Part shown: one piece after another, positions 36,195 through 45,889 of the stretch
Numbering within the stretch: position 1 is the stretch's first letter
Layout: every line of letters begins with the position of its first letter
NCBI RefSeq assembly: GCF_019175385.1
Contig: NC_083344.1
Coordinates: forward strand, 10,630,725 to 10,694,724
DNA length: 64,000 nucleotides
DNA from: Lycium barbarum
Taxonomy: Eukaryota; Streptophyta; Magnoliopsida; Solanales; Solanaceae
Reading direction: 5' to 3'
Position numbers and translations under genes: made by a program
Notes under the pieces: generated by a model
What the model was told of the DNA's origin: nothing
Seen by the model: only the letters and a program-made list of their open reading frames with translations
The model's database searches: none

Positions 36195-36667
36195 CCGTCA
36201 TAGAAATTGTTTGTTCCCACATTAGGGCTCCAACACCTTATCAATAATTCCACAAGCCCACCTCAATTGCATCCTTCCCACAGTATTGTCGCTCAATAAA
36301 GTTTCGGGCTTGGTCATACTCGTGCGGGTAAGGAAAGCCTCAACAAAAGCATGTGACCATGAGCACATGCCCTATTGGTCTCATTGCGGGGGAGATTCTT
36401 CTTCCGGTCAGACACCCATGATTCATTCAGAAACGTTCCAGTCAAGTGTGAGAACGTGCCACTTTGCTTTAGCAACTTGGGGAACAAATCCATATCAGTT
36501 GCATGAGGCAGAAGAAAGAAACATCTTCATTACATGGGATGTTGCAATCATAAACATTTATGATACCCTTCCCAATGATGACTCAAGAGTGACAAAATGG
36601 TTGTCATTAATATTAATGACAATTATGATCTTATTGGCACCAACCCACTCTATGCCACCTGGGTAAG
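36195..36667 (-). pseudogene. Ulp1-like cysteine protease of the MULE, C-terminal part
   Basis: On the minus strand, pieces in three frames give the C48/Ulp1 plan in order. First comes the His-box DNHFVTLE (about 36590-36612), then the Asp region GIINVYDCN (about 36545-36570), LFPKLLKQSG, and a Cys region (CSWSHAFVEAFLTRTS, about 36310-36365). The C-terminus WACGIIDKVLEP ends near 36230. At least three frameshifts break it. Such proteases, deSUMOylase-like in fold, are carried by some plant MULEs; their role in transposition is not settled. The upstream part continues in one reading frame at 63883-64000 once element A and one copy of its GTAAA duplication are discounted. ORF 36286-36666 on the plus strand is a shadow. 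Confidence 0.7.
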
Positions 36668-36672
36668 GTAAA

Positions 36673-37532
36673 TGTCACGACCCAACCCGCCATGACTGAC
36701 ACCTACACTAACTCCTAGTGGGCGAACCAACACGTAAGCCATCTACTCATTCAAGTCTATTTTTATATTAACCAATTCAATCAGTTATTGACCAATTAAG
36801 CACAAGATAAATCCAAAATTTAGTCATGCCATAAAATAAGAAAATTGCGGAAGTCCTAACTATTACAACCCCAAAATCCGAAAGTCACCGTACAAGGACT
36901 TCAATCCAAAACATGTCTAAGGAATGTATGCGGTCTAAATAAATAACCACAACGTCTGGAATAGAAATAGACATCAGAAAAGGTGATCTTCGGGCGGCCT
37001 GGAATGGATAGAAGCTCACCCTAAATATGTCAGCAAACGGCCTCAACGCTAGATATAGGGTCGAGTAGCAGTCTCTGGATCACAATCTGCACTCAAAAGA
37101 ATGCAGCAAGGTAGTATCACTACAACCACTATGTACTAGTGGATATCATAGGGCAACTAAGATTAGTATCATGCATAAATTATAAAATCAATAAAATAGA
37201 TAAGCCAGCCAACAACACATCATCAAATAACCCAACAACGAGTCAACCAAGGATATTAACAATCAAGTCACCCAACAATATCAAAAGTCAGATCAACAGA
37301 AGCGAACAATGGAATAAGTCTACCAACAATAACCATAAACACGCTGCACACACATGCTAACTGATATCATTGCTCAGTAGTCATGACCTGCAAGGGACCT
37401 ATGGTGTTCATGTAGCACTAGTTCTGGATTCACTCCTCGGACCAGTGCTCATAAATAGGCCACATCCTCACCCCCGATCAAATCTGCCTGTTCATCTCTA
37501 GGCCTCATTCTCACCCCTGGTCAAATGAACCT

Positions 37533-37624
<92 letters not shown>

Positions 37625-39017
37625 ATATCTATTGTCACACTAGTTTCAATAATAGCATTATCATTTTGTATCTCACTTTCACCAAAAAGATAATAGTAAC
37701 TTCTCACCAAAACATCATCAACCTGTAAGTTCCAACACAATGAATAGTGGCACGAAACCCACATAATCACTTAATTAATAGCATATAGAAATTTCAACCA
37801 CACACATCATGCTTTGAAGACTAGACATGCTTCTCCTGTCAATTTCACATCACATACAACTAATCAAAATTTAACTCAAGTAGATTGTAACCTACCTCAA
37901 ATGTAGAGCTGGAACAATGAAAATTACTCCGCTATAGCTATTCCCTTCCGTAAAGCCTCCAAATGCTCAAAGTCTATCAATTAAGATGCTAAATAAGTCA
38001 CAATCACTCTAGTCACAAAATCAATTCAAAGAACACCCTTCCATTTTGACCCATTCCAATAGGTGAGTGATTTCTAGGTGTAAATCAGCCTAACATTGGC
38101 CTTAGCAACCACCAACTATCAATTTACAAGGTCAAGCTACCATTTTTGTAAACCCTAGCCTCAATTAACTTAGTTCATGTCTCTAACGATCCAATTCTTG
38201 ATTAAAAAGTGATAACCCAAGCCATTAGATGATAGACACACAATAACAATCATAACCCACCAACTATTGAAAGTCTATTGAGCTCTAGGGTTACTATTTC
38301 TAATTTACCATTGTAGACCCATACAAGGGATGATAATCATGAAAATGAAAGTGTAATGATGGAAAGAATGGTTGAGACTTACCTCTCGATGATATTCTTG
38401 CATTAGCTAGGAATTTTGCCCTAGGTGCTTGTGGGGAACTGTTGGAGTTTTATGAATAAAGAATTCAGAACTAAGTGTTTAAAAGCCAACATTCTATCCC
38501 CGTCGACTGGTGTGGTGGCCCATTCGTCGCTGCAGTGGTCTCTCTATAATGGGCTAGTGGCCGCTGTAGGGGACCTCACTAAATCCTTCCTTCAGCCGTG
38601 GAGGACACACCCAGACTTGACTGACCGCGACGACGGTTGGCTATAGTAGTCCTGCCGTTGCGGTACATCCCCTGCCGTAGCAGTACCACTGAGCCAGTAA
38701 GCTTGCTAATTCCACTGTTTTTCAACTCTACCACCAAACATTTCATCCGAGGCCTCACAAACACAATTAAAACATGAACATAGATATAAAAACACCATAC
38801 AGACTCACCCGTGGCTTCAAAATTCCCGACGCAGTTCTCATTTCCTACGTCACTCCCCCATGGACTCAACACAATCAAACAATAATCACAACCAACTCAA
38901 GTTTTTTAGTTCTTAGACTTATACAATCGAGTTTCTATTAGCTTGTTCTACTCTTAGGAATATTTTATTTGGTGGGGTGATCCTATATTTTCCATAATGT
39001 CTGGGAGGGTCGTTACA
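36673..39017 (-). repeat. 3' LTR of element A (2345 bp)
   Basis: The minus strand runs TGTAACGACCCTCCC to GGGTCGTGACA. It matches 50685-51515 joined to 62437-63877. It holds an (AT)n tract at 37538-37622 and a decayed CCGCTNNAGCGG-type region at 38500-38690. ORFs 37139-37360, 37498-37770, 38425-38646 and 38579-38878 are not supported. Confidence 0.85.
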
Positions 39018-39238
39018 CCAGATACCAATTAAAACACTGTTCATCCCCGAACGGACAAAGATGAGGAATCTAGGAATAGTTACCTGACTCGGTGAAAAGC
39101 TGAGGATACTTGCTAGGCATATCCGATTCTGTTTCCCTAGTAGCTTCCTCCACTGGGTGATTCTTCTAATGAACTTTCACGGAGGCTATTTCCTTCGATC
39201 TTAGTTTACGACAATCTCTATCTAAGATAGCAACAGGC
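39018..39238 (-). pseudogene. Element A pol C-terminus (chromodomain-like)
   Basis: The minus strand gives PVAILDRDCRKLRSKEIA, then VKVH-stop-KNHPVEEATRETE and MPSKYPQLF: the C-terminal chromodomain-like end of Tekay-type polyproteins. TAG replaces the conserved Trp codon (W in VxWKN). Chromodomains help direct integration to heterochromatin. The segment is separated from the rest of pol by the Athila derivative. Confidence 0.8.
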
Positions 39239-39313
39239 TTTCATGTTTCGAAGTTGAAGAGGTATCACGGCGATGATTCATACATAATCTGTTGGGATTC
39301 GATGTTGCTACAT
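39239..39313 (+). pseudogene. Inverted 75-bp piece of element A pol
   Basis: On the plus strand it reads FHVSKLKRYHGDDSYII-CWDSMLL, the segment that in related polyproteins lies between the LPPGL region (45892, minus) and the PVAILDR region (39238, minus). All surrounding element A coding is on the minus strand, so this piece has been inverted. It abuts the truncated Athila 5' LTR. Confidence 0.75.
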
Positions 39314-40388
39314 GAGATTTTACGTGGTTTTTATTATGCTTCAGGTAATACGAGGTCCCTAGAGCCAAAGTGTGGAAAACAAGCAAAAAAGAGGAAAAAA
39401 GTTGATCACTGGAAACAACTGGAGATTCTGGAAATTTTGGTGGAAAATTACTCTGCGTGTTCGCACTAGTACGTCATGCGTTCACGCTGAAGTAAGAGAA
39501 GTGATGCTGAAGTCAGCCACGCGTTCGCGCAGACACGTGGCGCGTTCGCGTTGAAGGTTTTCCGGCCCTGTCCGAGCAGAACTTTGACTTTGACGATTTT
39601 TGCTATTCCAGTTCTTTTAAAAAGCCAACTGAGAGCATTGTAAAATTATCTTTGGCATAAAACACAAGTTTGGAGGCAACGGTTCCTACGTAAATATTCT
39701 TTCTTTTATTTAATCCTTGTTTATGGGAATTTCTTGGTGACAATTAAGATTGATACTCTTGTTGTGCTTATTTATTGATCGACATTATTTTCAATCAAGT
39801 AAGTTATTGTTATTTTAATTATTCTTGTTCTTCAACGTTTCTCAAGGGAGTAGCTAACCCCAGGACTTGCCCATTTACTTTGTTTGAAACTTAGAAGAGG
39901 AAGAACGGGGTTAACCCTCATCTAAAAGGAAATTGACCTAGGAATAGGCGATACCACTTGTAGCTATATTCGGGTGTTCTTAATGCTCCTAATTGCTTGA
40001 GGGATCTTCAATTGGGTAGTCTAGTTAATATTCGGGAGAAGTTAATTTAGAGTCATTATCCGAGGCTAAATAAAATAAACTTGCTATTATTTGTAATTCG
40101 TGAAATAAATTGGATCGTTACTTGAGAAATAGATTCCTTAATTCCTTACTTGTGGCCATTGATCAATTTACTTGATTTCTAGATTAGAATTTGTATTTCC
40201 GTATATTATAAAAACCTTATCAAAAACCACCATTGATGCGTTCGGTCTAGCTATTGTTAGTGATCATTCCTAATCTGCTTAAATTGCCTACATATTGTTC
40301 TCTGTGGGATTCAACCCCAACCTTGTTGGGTTACTATATTTGACAACGTCCGCGTTATACCATTAATAGGTGTAATTTGAGCGTGTCA
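39314..40388 (+). repeat. Athila 5' LTR, 5'-truncated
   Basis: It aligns with 44815-45889. The start lacks the TGATGTAGCG end. It differs by a 37-bp deletion near 39913 and an additional 21-bp GCGTTCGCG-containing unit near 39520-39545. It ends GAGCGTGTCA, followed by the PBS. ORFs 39254-39469 and 39372-39554 cross the junction and are not genes. Confidence 0.85.
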
Positions 40389-40393
40389 AATTT

Positions 40394-40411
40394 TGGTGTC
40401 GTTGTCGGGGA
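40394..40411 (+). promoter_or_regulatory. Athila primer-binding site
   Basis: TGGTGTCGTTGTCGGGGA begins five bases after the LTR terminus. It differs from the Athila consensus TGGCGCCGTTGCCGGGGA only by C-to-T changes at CpG/CpC sites. Confidence 0.85.
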
Positions 40412-40521
40412 ACAATTGGCGTATTTTGGCTAATTTAGGAAATAAGCTAACTTGCTTTGAACCGAACTTGTGAATATTTGTATAGTTTTTCTCTGTGTTT
40501 TATTTTATTTTGACAAAAAAA

Positions 40522-40918
40522 ATGGCATCTTTCCATGAAAACTTGTTTAGTAGTGATTTTTATTGTGAGTATGGCCAAATTGGTGAGTTCAAACTCATGA
40601 TGGAGTGCCTGCTAGGTGAGGGTAACGAAAATAAAAAAAGCCTTGGAAGAATACTTGGAAACTAGTCTGCAACTTGGTTTGATGACAGACGAAGAAAATC
40701 CTCCATGGGCAAATCATTATGAACTACCCAATGCTCAAGATGAAAGGGTAAATCATGAAGATGAGTTTATTGGGAATGCCAAAGAAAAAAACAAATTGGA
40801 GTCAACCATTGTTCTAAAAAATCTGGTTGGTGTTGACTCCAATCCGAGGGAAGAAGGGGATGTCATAATTGAAGAAAGTCAAGAGCCTTGTATTTTGCAA
40901 TTTGAAAATTCAAGATGA
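40522..40918 (+). pseudogene. Small unrecognised ORF remnant in the Athila derivative
   Basis: The ATG at 40522 opens a 48-codon frame (MASFHENLFSSDFYCEYGQ...) that ends shortly after a probable frameshift near 40615. The other frame then continues KALEEYLETSLQLGLMTDEE and runs to 40918 with an acidic C-terminus. I do not recognise the protein. Its position between PBS and the GGGAGGCAACCCA motif (41131) is where gag begins in complete elements, so it may be a gag-start remnant. Confidence 0.45.
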
Positions 40919-41978
40919 CAGAACGACATTCCTTACTTGAAAGCCAAGAAGTGTAAGATGAAAAATATTTTACTTGGCGTGGTCATCTATTTACAACCCC
41001 CCGCTACTCGTGGTCACAAACTTGAATCCAAGTTGGGTGCCCAATTCATGAGCTCCAAATGGCGAGAAAAGTGGTAAAGTTGGTAACCGTCGTGCCGCGA
41101 CGTTAAATCAAGCGCTTGGTGGGAGGCAACCCATCATTTATAAATTTTTAGAATAGTTTATTTTATTATTTTTGACTAACCTAAAAAAAAAACGATCTGG
41201 AAAACGAGGGTTTCATATACCTCTGCGCGAACGCGTTGAACAAAAAAAAAGAAAAAAAAAGAAAAGAGAAATATTGGTCAGCGTGAACGCGCCATATGAC
41301 CACGCGAACGCGCCAACGCGGATTTCCCAGGCAAGCATACAATTACAAAACAGAAACAAAGGGGGTATAACCCCCATTTCCCTCCCTTTTCTCACTTTTC
41401 TCTCAAACCCAACTTCAAATCTTAAAAAATTCTTCAACTTGCAACTACAAGGTATGTGATTCTCTGATTCTCTTGTTCATAGGGTTGTTTTTATTATCTT
41501 TTTATGTTAGAAATTGTGAAAGAAATTTTTTACTTTCACTTGTTTAAGCATAAAAATTTGATGAAATGTTGAATTTCCTATCATGTAAATTGTTTTTAGT
41601 TGTTGAGTGATGTGAGTTGAGAGTTGGGCGTTGATGTGTGCAAAATATGGGGCCAAAAAACGTGCTTAAAATCATTAAATCGAAGCCCCAAAATCATGCC
41701 CATAACCTGTTTGTGAAAATGCCTTCTGAAAATCTGAACTGTCACTGACTCAGCGTGATCGCGCTGATCCCTTGCGCGAACGCGCAGAAATAAAGATTTA
41801 AAATAGCACGAACGCGCTGAAGGAAAACAGGCAGTGCAGAAACAGAATGCTAACACAGAGCTGCTCGAAACTTTTGTGACCAATTTCTTTGGCCTAATTG
41901 CCTCATTATACAGTGTTTTAGGTATTCATATGTATGTTCAACATGTGTGTTCGTTTAGCAGGTACTTAAGCTTGAAAA
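40919..41978 (+). other. Athila internal untranslated region
   Basis: It contains TGCCGCGACGTTAAATCAAG and GGGAGGCAACCCA (41085-41145), a block that in Athila-type elements normally lies just after pol. Its position here means gag-pol has been deleted between about 40918 and 41085. CGCGAACGCG-type motifs occur at 41225-41320 and 41748-41820. ORFs 41172-41459, 41213-41437, 41596-41883 and 41834-42019 are not supported. Confidence 0.6.
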
Positions 41979-43238
41979 ATGGCTACAACATCCAATGTTT
42001 CCCAAGTGCCCTTGATTGAATACTACGATACCACCACCTTTCAGTCAGCAAAATGTTCGAAGCTTTATGATAGACTGCTGGGAAAGAGCTTCATCGAAAG
42101 AAAAGATGACCGAGTTCTATGAAAGGCTGGTAACAAGCGGATGGATACGTTTTGCGGATGAACCAATCAAGGCAAATTATACCCTTGTGCAGGAATTCTA
42201 TGCAAATACTGCAGAGGCAGACATTACAGATCGAGCGATTGTCAAAGTCAGAGGCGTAGATGTCCTGTGCAATGCTTCTAGAATCAATGCCTACTACAAT
42301 ATGCAGGATGGTGATAACAGTGAGATGACGCAGAGGTACGAACAAATAAAGCAACAATAGTTTGTGACCCACTTTCACGGTGGGGAGCAACTAAAGTGGT
42401 TGACCACAATGCAAAGAAAGATTGACTCCACAGAGTTCACTGTTGAGGCCAAAACTTGGCTAGATATTGTGACATCCAGGGTGCTGCCTTCCAAACATGA
42501 TTCAGAGGCGCCCCTTGAGAGGGCTAAACTAATTTGTGCTGTGATGGAAGGGCTGCCTGTTGACGCGGGGAGGCTTATTATGGGAGAAATACGGGAGGTG
42601 GTGCTTGAAAGGACTAATAGTCTATTCTTCCCGTCGTTGATCACTTATTTGTGCTCCACTGATGGGGTGCCTACAAGGCCAGGTGACAAAGAAAAGGGGC
42701 CCGGTGGACCAATTCATCCATTGAATAAGAGAGGGCCCGGTAATGTGCAGAAGAAAAGAAAGATTGATGTAGCAACCCTGTCATTTGTGCAGTTCACCTC
42801 TACTGCATCAGATTCGACTGATGGGGCGCTGCTCTTACTCCAGCTATACCACTCTTGCCACCACTGCAAGAGGCCTCTAGGCCTTTTCAGTATATCTCCA
42901 CCTAGGTCCATGGGGTGGACACTCGGATTCAGCAGCTAGTGGCTAGTCTCCCTTCGTGCCCATCTGGAGAGGGCACATCTACAGCTCCTTCTAGATCTGG
43001 TGGTCCGACATTAGCAGGTGTAGTGGAGGAGCTGAAGCATATAAAGGAAAAGCAGGGTAAGATGGAGAGGAGGTATAAAAAGGCAAGAGAGCACGCCAAA
43101 AAGCAAAGCAAGTTTTTGAACAAGATGATGAGTATTCTGAGGAGTGTATGCGGATCACAGAATGAGAAGGAGGAAAATGAGGAAGATTTTGTCCTGCTAG
43201 AGCCCAGCAGCTCCAGCTCCGAGGGTGAGCAGAGATGA
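41979..43238 (+). pseudogene. Putative plant transposon protein ORF (Athila-associated, Transposase_32-like)
   Basis: The likely start is the ATG at 41979 (MATTSNVSQVPLIEYYD), just after TTAGCAGGTACTTAAGC. The frame holds KLYDRLLGKSFIERK and then shifts by one base near 42105 into FYERLVTSGWIRFADEPIK. Typical blocks follow: LVQEFYAN, VRGVDVLCNASRINAYY, EAKTWLDIVTSRVLPSKHDS, RAKLICAVMEGLPVDAGRLI. They match the plant-specific retroelement ORF known as putative plant transposon protein. A TAG at 42358 replaces a Gln codon. A further shift near 42830 leads to a C-terminal coiled-coil frame (42915-43238: EELKHIKEKQGKMERRYKK, then a Ser/Glu-rich end). The function of this family is unknown. The protein is a plausible gag-like or accessory product. 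This copy is inactive, with two frameshifts and at least two stops. Confidence 0.65.
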
Positions 43239-44729
43239 CTATAGCACTCAGTGCTAGCAGGTATGCCTAAGATTTTTTGTATGCTTATGTGATGCAGTGA
43301 GGACACTGCAAAGTTTTTAGTTGGGGGTGGCTATCTGGTATTGTTTTATTGTAAATATGTGTTTAGGACCCCCCTCGACTTTTCTTTGGCAGAGTTCTTT
43401 TCCTGAGGGGTTTTATATTTTTTGTTGAAACTGGCATGTTTAGGATGTTGCTTAGGTTGAATAGAGCAGTTGTGACTTATTTGGTGTTACTCTGTAACTG
43501 ATGGCATGTTGTTATGGTTGTTGGAAATTTTGGACCCCTCGAAATTTTGAAAAATGCATACTTAGAACAGTTATTGGTTGACATGATTGATTCTTTATAT
43601 GAAATTATGATTATTAGGGTATTGTGTGTGATAAATGACTACTTAGGAGGTCACAAGTGTAAAAATAATTGTCCTTATGTCAATGTGTGTGTGAGCTGTT
43701 AGTTTGGTTCTGTTTATGCATGTATAAACTAGAACTTGCCCGGTTGGTCTTGTATGAAATTCGAAAGTTAGTTTGGTTGTGAGATGATCTTAGGCTTTCT
43801 TTGTGTAAATAGTCACTTTGCCTAAATAAGCCTTACCAAAAGTTTTAAATATCCCTAGTTTCCCTTTTTGAGCCTTTTGACCTTTTTCTTGGCTAGCCAA
43901 TTATGAAACCTTACCCTTTGTGCAATTAAGCCATCTTCGCACCCGTTCCCTCCTTGATGCTACTAGATAGATGAGGCAAAATGCCTAAGTTGGGGGTGAA
44001 TTAAATGTTGAGTAGATGTTAAAAACATAAGTTGGGGGTGGTGGAGTTTTCTAGTGGAGATTCGATGTGGTAGTTGCATATAAAAAAAACCAGAAAATTG
44101 TAACACAAAAATATTTGTAAGTTGGTTAGGAGTAAAACCACATCAAGGTTGAAAACATGAAAGAAAATAAAGGGGTTGGAAAGAAAAGAGGTGAATTAAG
44201 GTGAAGAGATGTTGTAGTGTTCAAGGAGGGTGAGTCACTAATATTCAAAAAGTATCCTAACCGTCCTTAAGACTACATTACAAGCCAAAACAAGTCCTAA
44301 TGTGATCACAACCGAGCGAGCCTAGGATGAAAACATAGAAAATAAGGGCAAGCCTATTTGCATGTGTAGATATGTGTGTTGGGACATTCTTTGGTCTATG
44401 TGAGGGCATAAGGATGAGAATTGAGCAAAATAAAGTGATCGCCTAAAGTAGTGTTTGTGTGCATCATAATATGTTCGATAATGTAATGTCATGCATTGAA
44501 GCTTCATTGCTAGTCATAGTGTTCCTGAGTTGTGTATATTGCTTTAAAGTAGAAAATTGGGGTGGTCCTTGGAAGAAAAACATGCATGCCGGTAGTTCAA
44601 AATCAAAACCAATGTAGACATTATTATTCTATGATATCTAGGTGTTAGATTGAGTCGTTTTTTTGTATGGCTTGCTTGAGGTTTGTATGTCTTGCTTGAG
44701 GACAAGCAAATACTTTAAGTTGGGGGTGT
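43239..44729 (+). other. Athila 3' untranslated region with repeated polypurine motifs
   Basis: AGTTGGGGGTG occurs at about 43319, 43990, 44031 and 44718. The last copy immediately precedes the 3' LTR and is the probable polypurine tract. ORFs 43514-43702 and 44322-44507 show no known domain. Confidence 0.7.
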
Positions 44730-45889
44730 TGATGTAGCGTGATTTTACGCCACAATCGATGCTTTTCGGCTATAAGTTTTACTTGTTTTTAAGCAAGTCT
44801 ATGTGATTTTACGTGGTTTTTATTATGTTTCAGGTAATACGAGGTCCCTAGAGCCTAAGTGTGGAAAACAAGCAAAAAAGAGGAAAAAAGTTGATCATTG
44901 GAAACAACTGGAGATTTTGGAAATTTTGGTGGAAAATTACTCTGCGCGTTCGCGCTAGTACGTCAGACATTCCCGCTGAAGTAAGAGAAGTGGTGCTGAC
45001 GTCTGCCACGCGTTCGCGTTGAAGGTTTTCCGGTCCAGTCCGAGCAGAACATGGACTTTGACGATTTTTGCTATTCCAGTTCTTTTAAAAAGCCAACTGA
45101 GAGCATTGTAAAATTATCTTTGGCATAAAACACAAGTTTGGAGGCTAGGGTTCCTATGTAAATATTCTTTCTTTTATTTAATCCTTGTTTATGGGAATTT
45201 CTTGGTGACAAATTAAGATTGATACTCTTGTTGTGCTTATTTATTGATCGACATTATTTTCAATCAAGTAAGTTATTGTTATTTTAATTATTCTTGTTCT
45301 TCAACGTTTCTCAAGTGAGTAGCTAACCCTAGGACTTTCACATTAACTTTGTTTGAAACTTGGAAGAGGAAGAACGGGGTTGGGATAGAATAATTAACAT
45401 GAATTTGGGGCGTTAACCCTCATCTAATGGAAATTGACCTAGGAATAGGCGATACCACTTGTATCCATATTCGGGTGTTCTTAATGCTCCTAATTGCTTG
45501 AGGGATCTTCAATTGGGTAGTCTAGTTAATCTTCGGGAGAAGTTAATTTAGAGTCATTATGCGAGGCTAAATAAAATAAACTTGCTATTATTTATAATTC
45601 GTGAAATAAATTGGATCGTTACTTGAGAAATAGATTCCTTAATTCCTTACTTATGGCCATTGATCAATTTACTTGATTTCTAGATTAGAATTTGTATTTC
45701 CGTATTTTATCAAAACCTTATCAAAAACCACCATTGATGTGTTCGGTCTAGCTAATGTTAGTGATAATTCCTAATCTGCTTAAATTGCCTACATATTGTT
45801 CTCTGTGGGATTCAACCCCAACCTTGTTGAGTTACTATATTTGACAACGTCCGCGTTATACCATTAATAGTTGTAATTTGAGCGTATCA
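44730..45889 (+). repeat. Athila 3' LTR, complete (1160 bp)
   Basis: It begins TGATGTAGCGTGATTTTACG directly after the polypurine tract and ends GAGCGTATCA. It carries GCGCGTTCGCG motifs at 44944-45018 and the CTCTGTGGGATTCAACCCC block near its end. Confidence 0.9.

Larger units (their letters stand above)
30985..36667 (+). mobile_element. Decayed autonomous-type MULE with TTGTTGCAACAA arrays (left part)
   Basis: Degenerate copies of the palindrome TTGTTGCAACAA and its AAGT-CACTTAGTTGTTGCA extensions fill 30985-31330, 32975-33440, 34400-34780 and 35745-36050. Between them lie a MuDR-type ORF (33490-33990), a C-terminal remnant, two tandem arrays and, on the minus strand, a Ulp1-like protease. 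MuDR plus Ulp1 together define the Ulp1-carrying plant MULEs. The protease continues at 63883-64000 after a 27-kb insertion, so the element extends beyond the window. The left terminal repeat was not located. Confidence 0.6.
39314..45889 (+). mobile_element. Athila-like LTR retrotransposon derivative without gag-pol
   Basis: The order is 5' LTR lacking its first 85 or so bases (39314-40388), PBS, a small ORF remnant, a long leader, one plant-transposon-type ORF, a 1.5-kb untranslated region with repeated purine motifs, then the 3' LTR (44730-45889). The PBS TGGTGTCGTTGTCGGGGA is the Athila type (TGGCGCCGTTGCCGGGGA, complementary to tRNA-Asp). No protease, RT or integrase is present, so the element would have relied on proteins from another copy. 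The left end is truncated, so no target duplication is visible. Confidence 0.8.

Noticed and set aside
36286..36666. 126-residue plus-strand ORF
   Set aside because: The minus strand carries recognisable Ulp1 protease motifs over the same interval, so this is a shadow.
42375..42911. Minus-strand ORFs opposite the Athila ORF
   Set aside because: The plus strand carries the conserved plant-transposon protein blocks; the opposite frames are shadows.
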